Below are positions 56,700 through 64,000 of a stretch of 64,000 nt of DNA, piece by piece. The DNA is taken from contig NZ_BMWZ01000009.1 of the NCBI RefSeq assembly GCF_014651495.1, positions 62,001 through 126,000 of the forward strand. Direction: 5' to 3'. Under the pieces are notes generated by a model. It had not been told where the DNA came from. It saw nothing but the letters and a program-made list of their open reading frames with translations, and did no database searches. Source of the DNA: Algibacter mikhailovii (lineage in GTDB: Bacteria > Bacteroidota > Bacteroidia > Flavobacteriales > Flavobacteriaceae). The position numbers were made by a program, and so were the translations under genes. Position 1 is the first letter of the stretch. Each line of letters begins with the position of its first letter.

Positions 56700-56980
56700 T
56701 TATGCCCCTGAACATATCCAACTCGAGTGAGATGGAGCAATATATTTACAAACAATATTGCAATAATCACAGTCAAGTACATATGTTTCATAAGCAATAG
56801 TGCCACCTGACTTACAAGAACATAAACCACTACCATTGCCACCTTGAGCACCACCGCCTCCACCTCCACTAGGTTCTAGAGCATCATGTTACTAACACCT
56901 CCAAAAACAGTTTTTAATTGGTTACGATTAAATTTTTCGTAAGAATCTAAATTCAAACTCTCTAAACTTAATTTTTTCAT
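56700..56980 (-). pseudogene. GG-leader cysteine-rich secreted peptide, frameshifted
   Basis: The ATG at 56980 starts a Bacteroidota-type leader (MKKLSLESLNLDSYEKF, then NQLKTVFGG), a double-glycine processing site. Six codons after the GG the frame meets TAG at 56876. In the frame one base back the sequence continues as a Gly-rich spacer (PSGGGGGGAQGGNGSG) and a six-Cys core (LCSCKSGG, LDCDYCNIVC, SSWICSGA) to TAA at 56700. The whole span is 281 bp, not a multiple of three, consistent with loss of one base between leader and core. It is either a pseudogene, a frameshifting gene or a sequencing error. Confidence 0.8.
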
Positions 56981-57038
56981 AAAAAATTAATTAATTTATT
57001 TATCCTGAACCTTTAAAGAAACTCAGGTTTTATGTCTG

Positions 57039-57052
57039 CTTTTGCGCAAAAG
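57039..57052. promoter_or_regulatory. Perfect 14-bp palindrome upstream of peptide gene
   Basis: CTTTTGCGCAAAAG is fully self-complementary and lies 59-72 bp upstream of the start of the GG-leader peptide on the minus strand. It could be an operator. The rest of 56981-57246 shows no gene that I can support. Confidence 0.35.
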
Positions 57053-57246
57053 AGTATTTTTAAATTTTCTAATTACCCAATCATCTTAATTATGTTATCA
57101 TAAAAACCAAAAGATTTACCATGAAAGCTCTAAAAATCACACCCTTAGGTCATTATAAAAATATTTTTAAACTTAAAACCCCACTAAACAGCTATACTTG
57201 TTCATTATACCCTCTGGCCTAAATCAAGTAATTTTCTGTTTTTTTT

Positions 57247-58710
57247 CTATTTCTTTATCCTTTTTAAATATTTTTCTATTAACAATTCTGCTAATCCAGA
57301 ATCAGGACTAGGTGCATTATGAAGTAAAATCTCACCCCCATCATCAAGAAGAATAAATCTAGGTATAGTTGAAATAGCTAATTCCTTATAAAAATTTGAA
57401 TTAGGATAGTTAATTGCGCGGTAATTATTCTTATTTCTCCAGATACCTTCATCACTTGCAGCTTTTTCCCATTCATTCATATCTTTATCAATGGATAAAT
57501 AAACAAAAGAGACATTTTTGTTTTTAAACTTATTTTGAAGGTTTTTTGATTCTGGCATTAATGACCTACATGGTCTGCACCAGCTGGCCCAAAAATCAAT
57601 ATAAATTAGTTTTCCCATATTTTTTTCTAAAATTTCAGTAAAACTCAAGTGATTCCCTTGTACATCATTAAAATATAATTCTTTATAATATTCTTTTATT
57701 CTAGAAAATGTCTTTAAATATTCTATTTTAGAGCCACTAATAATTCCTAAATTTTCATTGCCAAATAAGTAAACAAACTTCTGAGAGTATGCTTTAAAAA
57801 CATTAATATCCTCGTATTTCAAAATTTCTGCCAAGCATAAAAGCTGGGAGTACTTGAGCAAATTTCCCGAAACAAAAGAAGGTAAAACATCAAAGGCAGT
57901 TTTATAATTATATCTTATTTTAGGAAAACTCTGTAAACTAATTCCCTCCAAAACAATATCTTGAATAAACCTATTTATGTAGCCATATCCAATAAAATCA
58001 TCATTAATAACCATATCATCTTTAAAAAACTTTATTAAAATTTCATCCTTAAATAAGTTTTCATTAGTTAGATGGTAAACACTGATTAAATCGTTAAATA
58101 ATTTGTATTTAATCTCCGAAGCATGAAATTCATAATTAGCTCTACTCAATAAGCCCTTTTTAAACTTTTGATCTAACAAATCAAGTATCTTTTTATTGAA
58201 TTCTTCTTTTAATGATAAATAATTCAAGTAATCTCCTAACTCATACTTCCTATTTCTGATTAATTGCCCTCTTCTAAAAGCCCCCTCATTTCCGAGTAAA
58301 TCCCGATCCATTGATTTTATTATACTATCTTCATATTTCAATCTTACATTAAGAAAATCTGATAAGTTCAAGGTGTCATATTTTTTTAATTTTTTGTTTA
58401 AAAAATTAAAAACTAAACCATCCTTTGAAATATTAGTTATAACGGTATCCCCCCGTTGCGCAACAATTGTTTCAAATGAAAATTCATTTCGGATATATAT
58501 TTTCCGAAAACTATTTACGCTAACATCTATCGTGTCCTTTCTTTTCAGAGTCGTTACACGAAGACTTCTTAATGTTTTAATATCTATTCCCGTACCAATG
58601 TTTGTCGATATGCCATTGGGATTTGAGACAATAATTGTTATGGTATTTTGACATGAAAATTCACAAGAGATCGAGAAAAGTATCAAAAAAAATACTATCG
58701 TATGTTTCAT
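57247..58710 (-). CDS. TlpA-like thioredoxin-domain protein, copy 2
   Basis: 487 residues with a signal peptide (hydrophobic run FFLILFSISCEFSC; a Cys there could serve as a lipobox). A long helical middle region and a C-terminal TlpA-type thioredoxin domain follow, with WCRPC (Cys378, Cys381) and the cis-Pro in TIPRFI. The C-terminal domain closely resembles copy 1 (LSIDKDM, LLDDGGEILLHNAPSPD). It is flanked by two Cys-rich peptide genes on the same strand, which suggests repeated peptide/TlpA modules. Confidence 0.88.
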   Translation of the reverse strand: MKHTIVFFLILFSISCEFSCQNTITIIVSNPNGISTNIGTGIDIKTLRSLRVTTLKRKDTIDVSVNSFRKIYIRNEFSFETIVAQRGDTVITNISKDGLVFNFLNKKLKKYDTLNLSDFLNVRLKYEDSIIKSMDRDLLGNEGAFRRGQLIRNRKYELGDYLNYLSLKEEFNKKILDLLDQKFKKGLLSRANYEFHASEIKYKLFNDLISVYHLTNENLFKDEILIKFFKDDMVINDDFIGYGYINRFIQDIVLEGISLQSFPKIRYNYKTAFDVLPSFVSGNLLKYSQLLCLAEILKYEDINVFKAYSQKFVYLFGNENLGIISGSKIEYLKTFSRIKEYYKELYFNDVQGNHLSFTEILEKNMGKLIYIDFWASWCRPCRSLMPESKNLQNKFKNKNVSFVYLSIDKDMNEWEKAASDEGIWRNKNNYRAINYPNSNFYKELAISTIPRFILLDDGGEILLHNAPSPDSGLAELLIEKYLKRIKK

Positions 58711-58894
58711 AATTTTAGCATTACCATTACATAGATTAAAATAAAAAGGAAATCAAACAATCTATTGTCCATTTCAACAATTTGAAAATTCAGCCTTAAT
58801 TCACCATACAAATCTTAACTGTTGTAACAACTATTTCAATTATCAGAATTGTAGTTTTCATGCAATGGGTTTTAGTAACCTATGAGCATTTTTT

Positions 58895-59032
58895 TTATTG
58901 ATAATAACCTGTACATGTACAATCGGTAACTTCCGCCCTACCAAAACCTCCTAAATCAGGAAATATTGTACCTACAAGAGCACGACAAGCACTTACAGAA
59001 GCTTCTTGTAAAAGTAAGAAAATTAATAACAT
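58895..59032 (-). pseudogene. Cysteine-containing GG peptide, probably missing its leader
   Basis: The minus-strand frame ending TAA at 58895 encodes 45 residues from an ATG at 59032. They include SACRALVGTIFPDL, then GGFGRAEVTDCTCTGYYQ, similar in flavour to the CxC peptides that travel with TlpA genes. The first residues (LLIFLLL) do not look like the MKKL...GG leader seen in the other peptide and begin directly at the edge of a terminator hairpin, so the true 5' half has probably been lost. It lies 185 bp upstream of TlpA copy 2. Confidence 0.5.
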
Positions 59033-59064
59033 AAAAAAACGGATTGTGAGTACACAATCCGTTT
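59033..59064 (-). terminator. tRNA terminator, minus strand
   Basis: A perfect 12-bp inverted repeat (59037-59048 with 59053-59064) has a 4-base loop and is followed on the minus strand by a T-run (A-run at 59033-59039). It lies 23 bp after the 3' end of the tRNA-Met fragment and is probably the native terminator of that tRNA. Confidence 0.85.
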
Positions 59065-59086
59065 GTTTTATTAGCTTCAAGCTTTG

Positions 59087-59131
59087 TAGCGGGAACTGGA
59101 CTCGAACCAGTGACCTTCGGGTTATGAGCCC
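59087..59131 (-). pseudogene. 3' fragment of tRNA-Met (CAT anticodon), likely attachment site
   Basis: On the minus strand the 45 bp read as the 3' part of a tRNA: the inner anticodon stem with loop CTCATAA, variable region, a complete T arm (ACTGG-TTCGAGT-CCAGT), 3' acceptor strand TCCCGCT and discriminator A. The D arm and 5' acceptor strand are absent; instead of the expected pairing base the sequence diverges inside the anticodon stem at about 59132. A tRNA broken exactly here, with its terminator still attached, is typical of the distal attachment site of an element integrated into a tRNA gene. Confidence 0.85.
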
Positions 59132-59186
59132 CAAGACTGCCATTTTTTAAACCATTTTACTGGCCTTTCCAGCTGCTTTTTTGTAG

Positions 59187-59208
59187 AAACGTGTTCTAAA
59201 ACGTGTTC
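59187..59208. repeat. Two direct repeats beside the tRNA fragment
   Basis: The 10-bp sequence aaacgtgttc occurs at 59187-59196 and again at 59199-59208, 12 bp from start to start, and a looser copy follows at about 59213. Closely spaced repeats next to an attachment core may be recombinase or excisionase arm sites. No integrase gene is present up to the window end. The rest of 59209-59364 holds nothing else that I can support. Confidence 0.4.
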
Positions 59209-59364
59209 AGTTTTATGTTCACTTTTTATACAAATTTTCATTACGCAATTTAGGATAAAATTTTAAAAATTAAAAGTGATGTTTTTTTAATTGTAAATCG
59301 AAAACTGAACTTAAAAAAGTACAACTCATTTTCATAAAACTAAAAGGCTCTTCTAATATTGGCT

Positions 59365-60876
59365 TTATCTATACGGCACCTTTTTTCTTGATTTCTTATA
59401 AAGGTTAACATATGTTTTAAAGCCAATTTCTTCTCCTTCTAACATTCTTTTATAAGCTTCTGGGTGTTGCTGCTTGACAAAGTCTAAAACCTCAACGGAA
59501 ATTGGACTTACGGGCTTAAAGGAATCACTAATAGATGACATTTCATTATCATATTGCGCAGTCCTTTCTCTTAATTGAGTTAAGGTTTTTGCATATTTAG
59601 GGTTATTGGCTAAATTATTCATTTCAAAGGGATCATTTTGCAGATCATAAAGCTCCTCCACAGGTTTTGATGTTCTAAAAAACAATTGTTCAGTACTACT
59701 TAATTTTCCCTGTTGGTTTAATTGTCTCATCACATGTACTGCGGGACGATAAAATTCTAAATACGCCTGTTCTGCATCCCAAGGAATATCAGGTTTGTCA
59801 TTGCGAATGTACTTCCAGCGTTCCGTACTTATAGAACGAGATTTTTCTTCGATTTCATCCCATAAATCACGGGTGCTATACACCTCCTTTCTATTAAAAT
59901 TTTTGTTGTAAAAAGATGTCCCAGTCATATAAGTAGGTATTTCACAACCTGCTATATCTAAAATAGTGGCTGTAATGTCTGTGGCACTTATTACATCATC
60001 AATCACTTGCCCGCCTTTAAAATGTTTAGGATAATAAACAATGAGTGGAATTCTTAAACCAGGATCATGGAGGTAACCCTTTCCTCTGAGATTACAACGC
60101 CCATTGTCTCCTATAAAAATGATCACTGTATTATCGGCCATTCCCTTTTGTTCCAGTTCGTCAACAATCATCCCAACTTCATTGTCAATGAATTCCATCT
60201 GATCTAAATATTTGGCCCAATCCAAACGTATGGTAGGATGATTTGCATAATAGGGTGGTAGTTCTATCTCATCAGGATTGACAGGGTCTTTAGATTTTGC
60301 CCTCACCTCATCCCACCAGTCTCCACGATGTGTTGCAACCAGTTGTATCTGAGCAAAAAACGGTTGGTCTTCAGGTAAAAATTCATCCTTTTTATCAAAC
60401 AAACCAAAATTTTCTTTACCATCCCAATGACCGATAGGCTGAGTTTTAAAATTACAATCTATTTTGCGCCCATTACCCATTACGCCATGATGTCCCAATA
60501 TACAAGTGTAACCACTTTCTCTAAGCCAATATGTAAAGGGTTTATAAGGTTCTGGTAGCGCTATTTTTCTATTACTCCGATGATTGTGAGCATTAATTTT
60601 TAGTTGATGTGTCCCTATCATCATTGAAGACCGGCTAGGAGAACAAATAGGATTGGTCACAAAACAATTATTGTATAGCATCCCTTCTGCAGCTAAACGG
60701 TTGAGGTTTGGGGTTTGAACCCCCTTGGTGCCATAACACTCTAAATCCAAACTGATGTCCTCTGCCATTAGCCAGATGATATTAGGCTTAACGACTACTT
60801 TTGATTGCGCAGGCAAGAAAAAAGAAGTCAACATTAGACCACTTAAACAAATTAAGATCTTCATATTACTTTTCAT
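59365..60876 (-). CDS. Type I sulfatase (CSPSR)
   Basis: 503 residues from the ATG at 60876; a second ATG at 60864 starts directly at the signal peptide (MKILICLSGLMLTSFFLPAQ) and may be the true one. Asp40 (WLMAEDIS) begins the metal site. Cys78 in CSPSR is the formylglycine precursor; HHGVMGNGR and the metal-binding IGDNGR follow. Shape and length fit heparan/chondroitin- or ulvan-type N/O-sulfatases, but the substrate is not readable. It overlaps the upstream sulfatase gene by 11 bases. It is the last of four sulfatase genes in the cluster. Confidence 0.93.
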   Translation of the reverse strand: MKSNMKILICLSGLMLTSFFLPAQSKVVVKPNIIWLMAEDISLDLECYGTKGVQTPNLNRLAAEGMLYNNCFVTNPICSPSRSSMMIGTHQLKINAHNHRSNRKIALPEPYKPFTYWLRESGYTCILGHHGVMGNGRKIDCNFKTQPIGHWDGKENFGLFDKKDEFLPEDQPFFAQIQLVATHRGDWWDEVRAKSKDPVNPDEIELPPYYANHPTIRLDWAKYLDQMEFIDNEVGMIVDELEQKGMADNTVIIFIGDNGRCNLRGKGYLHDPGLRIPLIVYYPKHFKGGQVIDDVISATDITATILDIAGCEIPTYMTGTSFYNKNFNRKEVYSTRDLWDEIEEKSRSISTERWKYIRNDKPDIPWDAEQAYLEFYRPAVHVMRQLNQQGKLSSTEQLFFRTSKPVEELYDLQNDPFEMNNLANNPKYAKTLTQLRERTAQYDNEMSSISDSFKPVSPISVEVLDFVKQQHPEAYKRMLEGEEIGFKTYVNLYKKSRKKVPYR

Positions 60877-62302
60877 TATTTTTCATAAGCGTTTCTATTT
60901 TGCTTATTTCTACCCGAGCGTCATATTTTGAATTCAGAATTGTTGGAATAGGAGCATCCATTTGTTCTATCCAGTTATCCATCATTCGTGTGAGTTCTTC
61001 TACTTTTTCAGGTAATTCTTTTGCTAAGTTTTTGCGTTCTTCAATATCGTTATCAAGATTATAGAGTTCTACAGCATTATCTTCATAATACCGATGAAGT
61101 TTCCATTGTTTCTTTATTAATACAGTCCCTGGACGTGTTCTAAACAAAGGATCTTTAGACTCTAAATGTCCTCTACCATAGCGCTGCAAGTAAATTGGGA
61201 AATGAAAAGCCAATTCTCGATTAGACATACTTTTCCCTTCTGTTAAAAAAGAAAATAGACTCTCGCCATCCATTTTTTGCGTTGTACTCGTGTAGTTTAG
61301 CATATCAGCAAAAGTGGGATAAAAATCGAGGAAACTCACAGGTTCATTAGTAAATTGATGTGTTATTTTGCCTTTCCATTTGACAGTTAAAGGCACTCGA
61401 ATACCTCCTTCATAGTAAGTGCCTTTCCCGCCTCTTAATGGCTTCTGCCAAGTAAAACCTAAATGCCCACCATTGTCTGATGTAAAGACTATTAGCGTAT
61501 TTTCTTCAAGATTCAAGGACTTCAGTAAATCTAAAATTTCACCTACATTTTCATCCATAGCATCTATCATTCCTGCGTACTTTACATTATTTTGTTTCTT
61601 ATCAGGCGTAGCATCTTTATATTTCTTTACCCTATGCAGTTGAGGCTGAATTGGTGTATGAACAGTATAAAACGGTAAATACAAGAAAAACTTCTTATCT
61701 CTATTTTGGGTTAAAAATTGTTTCGCTTTTTCTGTTAAATACTCAGTGAGATACGTTCCTTCAGGGGCATCAATTCCTAAATGATTAAAAGGTGCAAAAT
61801 ATGTTTTTGGCGAACCTGCATGACCTCCTGCTACATTCACATCAAACCCTTGTGTAAGTGGCGACTCCCCTAAATGCCATTTGCCGATATGACCTGTAAC
61901 ATACCCCGCTTGTTGAAACATTTCTGCCATTGTAAAAACTTCATCAGATAAGGTCTCTGTATTTTGAATTGGAATTAATTGACGGGTACTTTCCTCTCCT
62001 CTTTCTGATGACCCTACCGTGTAAACACCTGTTCTTGGGGCACTCATACCAGACATTAATGCGGCTCTACTTGGCGCACAATTAGCTGCCCCTGCATACC
62101 CTCTAGTAAACACCATACTTTCGCTTGCTAGTTTATCAATATTAGGAGTACTGTAGAAATTACTACCCATATACCCTGTATCTTTCCATCCCATATCGTC
62201 AATGAGTATGAATACAACATTTGGTGTATCTGGTGTTTTTTGTCCAAACCCCAAATTTGAAAAAACCAATAAGACACAGATTAATAAAACTACTTTATGC
62301 AT
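60866..62302 (-). CDS. Type I sulfatase (CAPSR)
   Basis: 478 residues with a signal peptide (cleavage near LGFGQ). Metal-binding Asp35/Asp36 (LIDDMG), catalytic Cys75 in CAPSRAALMSG, GHIGKWHLG, and TSDNGGH with the later GGKGTYYEGGIRVP are all in place, so the enzyme should be active after formylglycine formation. The start ATG lies 26 bp after the stop of the preceding sulfatase. The substrate is unknown. The best general match is the arylsulfatase A/galactose-sulfatase-like group. Confidence 0.94.
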   Translation of the reverse strand: MHKVVLLICVLLVFSNLGFGQKTPDTPNVVFILIDDMGWKDTGYMGSNFYSTPNIDKLASESMVFTRGYAGAANCAPSRAALMSGMSAPRTGVYTVGSSERGEESTRQLIPIQNTETLSDEVFTMAEMFQQAGYVTGHIGKWHLGESPLTQGFDVNVAGGHAGSPKTYFAPFNHLGIDAPEGTYLTEYLTEKAKQFLTQNRDKKFFLYLPFYTVHTPIQPQLHRVKKYKDATPDKKQNNVKYAGMIDAMDENVGEILDLLKSLNLEENTLIVFTSDNGGHLGFTWQKPLRGGKGTYYEGGIRVPLTVKWKGKITHQFTNEPVSFLDFYPTFADMLNYTSTTQKMDGESLFSFLTEGKSMSNRELAFHFPIYLQRYGRGHLESKDPLFRTRPGTVLIKKQWKLHRYYEDNAVELYNLDNDIEERKNLAKELPEKVEELTRMMDNWIEQMDAPIPTILNSKYDARVEISKIETLMKNNEK

Positions 62303-62328
62303 TACGCTATTATTCTATTTAAATCAAT

Positions 62329-63735
62329 CTATTCACTTACATCTTGCTTCCACTCGTTGTGAATAATCGTAAGTTCTTCTACAATTTCTGGATATTGTTT
62401 CGCTAGATTATGTGACTCGCCAATATCTTCTTTTAAATTGTACAACTCAACCCCGTTACCTAAATCAGTATGCTGCTTCTTTGCAATTTTATCCGCTCTA
62501 TCCTTATCAGTGACCACCTTAAGTTTCCAGTCTCCATTTCTAACAGCCCAAGCAAAATCAACATCCCAGACTATTGGTTCACGTTGTACTTTAGATGCAT
62601 TAGTGATATGGGGTAAAATATTAATACCATCACATTGATCATAACTATTTTTTGGCGCATGGGCAGCAGTTAATAATGTAGGCATCAAATCCATTGCACT
62701 TACGGTCATATTGTTTTCAATATTTTCATATTTATTACCCCAACTAATCATCATTGGTACACGGATACCACCTTCGTAGAGTGAATACTTTGTACTACGT
62801 AATGGTTTATTTTCGCCACCATTGCAATTGCTCCCGCCATTATCACTTATATAAATCACTATGGTATTATCATTCATGCCTAGTTCTTTTAGTTTAGAAC
62901 GAATGTTACCAATTTCCCTATCCAAATAATATAATTGAGCTGCATAATACATGCGTCCGTTAGGCATATTGGGTAAAATAGAACGGTTATACCATTGGTT
63001 ATAATTTTTATCAGTTTGAAGTTCTTCGTAATCAGGGTAATAAGGTAAGTTCCATTCTTTCAAGTATTTTTCAGGTAATTGGTGATTAAAATTATGCACA
63101 GCATTAAAGGATACCTGCAAGAAAAAGGGTTTGTTTTTATGTGCGTCTATATAGTCTTGTGCCCACGCAGAAATAATTTCAGTTGTGAAGCCATCTTTTT
63201 CAAACTCCTTACCATTTTTAAACCATGGAGCGGCAGTCGCACTGTGCTTTTCAATAGCCTCCTTATTGTGATATAAATAATGTACACGCCCACCTTTTCC
63301 TGCTGTAATGCTCTCATCAAAACCATGATTTATGGGATGTGCAAAACCTTCTGGAGAATCATTTTTGCCGTAATGTAATTTTCCAAAATAGGCTGTTGAA
63401 TACCCAGCTGATTTAAAGCCTTGCGCCATAGTAGGTGTATTTTCATCTAAACCTGGACCGCCGTAAAAATAGTTACCACTACGTTCTTGGTATTGCCCTG
63501 TGATAATACCACAACGCGATGGACTGCAAATAGGTGCGGTAACATAGGCATTGGTAAAATTAGCCCCTTCTAGCTTCATTTGGTCCAGATTGGGTGTCTT
63601 GATATAATCAAAATTCTTCTTATATGAAAAATCAGCATAGCCATGATCATCAGAAACAATAAGAATAACATTTGGCTTTTCCTGAGCACAGCCCAAAATG
63701 GTGCTTAAAAGCAATATATAAAGGATACGTTTCAC
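62329..63735 (-). CDS. Type I sulfatase lipoprotein (CSPSR)
   Basis: 468 residues starting at GTG (63735), 3 bp after the stop of the gene before it. The signal peptide has a lipobox with Cys16 (STILGC), so unlike its neighbours it should be lipid-anchored, perhaps on the surface. Metal-binding Asp29/Asp30 (VSDDHGYAD), catalytic Cys70 in CSPSRCGIITG, YFGKLHYG, and ISDNGGS with YEGGIRVP complete the active site. It probably works with the neighbouring periplasmic sulfatases in polysaccharide use. Confidence 0.93.
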   Translation of the reverse strand: MKRILYILLLSTILGCAQEKPNVILIVSDDHGYADFSYKKNFDYIKTPNLDQMKLEGANFTNAYVTAPICSPSRCGIITGQYQERSGNYFYGGPGLDENTPTMAQGFKSAGYSTAYFGKLHYGKNDSPEGFAHPINHGFDESITAGKGGRVHYLYHNKEAIEKHSATAAPWFKNGKEFEKDGFTTEIISAWAQDYIDAHKNKPFFLQVSFNAVHNFNHQLPEKYLKEWNLPYYPDYEELQTDKNYNQWYNRSILPNMPNGRMYYAAQLYYLDREIGNIRSKLKELGMNDNTIVIYISDNGGSNCNGGENKPLRSTKYSLYEGGIRVPMMISWGNKYENIENNMTVSAMDLMPTLLTAAHAPKNSYDQCDGINILPHITNASKVQREPIVWDVDFAWAVRNGDWKLKVVTDKDRADKIAKKQHTDLGNGVELYNLKEDIGESHNLAKQYPEIVEELTIIHNEWKQDVSE

Positions 63736-63738
63736 AGT

Positions 63739-64000
63739 CTATTTTTTAAGTTCTTTTTTAATCAATGGAAATTCTGGGTGCTCTGTTCTAGCTATCTGCA
63801 AAACCGCCTTTAATTGCTTTAAAATATCTGGGTGCTGACTTGAAATTTCATTTAATTCTGAAGGGTCATTTTTAAGATTATACAGTTCATAGTGTTTGTT
63901 TACAAAATGTACCAATTTCCAATCGTCTTTTAAAAGCGCTTGCATCGGCCCCCGCTTTTCATTAAACTCCCAATACAAATAATCATGGTTTTTCTGAATG
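63739..64000 (-). CDS. Sulfatase, C-terminal end (cut by window end)
   Basis: The minus-strand frame is open at the window edge (…NHDYLYWEFNEKRGPMQAL) and runs to the stop at 63739. LYWEF, then DDWKLVHF and ELYNLKNDPSELN are the typical C-terminal subdomain of type I sulfatases, where target-strand residues and the ELYDL motif lie. The internal TTG at 63978 is not the start. This is the first visible gene of the minus-strand sulfatase operon. Confidence 0.92.
   Translation of the reverse strand, partial: IQKNHDYLYWEFNEKRGPMQALLKDDWKLVHFVNKHYELYNLKNDPSELNEISSQHPDILKQLKAVLQIARTEHPEFPLIKKELKK

Noticed and set aside
56675-56869. Minus-strand 64-codon open frame from 56869
   Set aside because: It is the wrong frame of the Gly/Cys-rich peptide core; the true core frame ends at 56700 with six Cys residues.
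58895-59143. 82-codon reading starting at 59143
   Set aside because: The first 37 codons run through the tRNA fragment and its terminator, so they cannot be ordinary coding sequence; only the part from 59032 was kept, as a truncated peptide.
1-64000. CRISPR arrays, rRNA, intact tRNA genes
   Set aside because: No regularly spaced repeats and no rRNA-like sequence were seen; the only tRNA-like sequence is the 3' fragment at 59087-59131.

Overview
The window reads as chromosome of a marine-type member of the Bacteroidota, most likely a Flavobacteriaceae. The DNA is AT-rich and Shine-Dalgarno sequences are scarce. Two candidate -7 elements fit the Bacteroidota pattern TAnnTTTG. One protein ends in a type IX secretion sorting domain. 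The window also carries a complete Bat (MoxR/DUF58/VWA/TPR/BatD) operon, many lipoprotein and OM beta-barrel genes, and several secreted formylglycine sulfatases. This assignment is inference from gene content; no rRNA is present.

Layout. 1-1700: 3' end of an arylsulfatase gene, a terminator, and a HAD-family lipoprotein. 1732-8166: Bat operon, tightly packed with overlapping genes, convergent with an octaheme c-type cytochrome/TPR lipoprotein (8156-10327). 10499-20833: secreted and outer-membrane proteins around an AraC regulator, a metallo-beta-lactamase-fold hydrolase and a sulfatase. This part includes a deletion scar (about 17782) where a second AraC gene, reduced to its C-terminus, abuts an OM protein gene that has lost its signal peptide. 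21209-27347: a secreted SGNH hydrolase with a type IX sorting domain, a serine hydrolase, an MBL hydrolase and an acyl-CoA dehydrogenase.

27998-38783 is the most unusual region. It is a seven-gene single-strand operon with gaps of 4-26 bp (46 bp before the re-chosen start of gene five), or 58 bp if the later start of gene six is used. It starts with a 1780-residue protein combining two alpha/beta-hydrolase (lipase-like) domains, a CHAT (caspase-like) protease domain and a helical tail. It continues with a peptidoglycan-binding/YkuD-like protein, a lipoprotein, a flavin oxidase, a membrane coiled-coil/PEGA-like protein, a CsgG-like periplasmic protein and a second lipoprotein. It is framed by a hairpin upstream and a bidirectional terminator downstream. 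I do not recognise it as a named system.

38898-50595: SYLF protein, two OM-type proteins, a LysR regulator divergent from a full histidine utilisation operon (hutH-hutU-hutI-hutG), then a GNAT-like protein convergent with an Asp/Asn-hydroxylase-like protein. 50800-53835: a large AsmA-like protein. 54102-54880: an IS6-family insertion sequence whose transposase has Asn at the first DDE position.

54931-59131: a decayed small-peptide locus on the minus strand. Two TlpA-like thioredoxin proteins alternate with two cysteine-rich peptide genes. One peptide gene has a classic GG leader but a frameshift between leader and core; the other lacks its leader and abuts a terminator. Next to it is a 45-bp 3' fragment of a tRNA-Met(CAT), which looks like an island attachment site. 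59365-64000: four minus-strand sulfatase genes (the last cut by the window edge), probably one operon for desulfating a marine polysaccharide.
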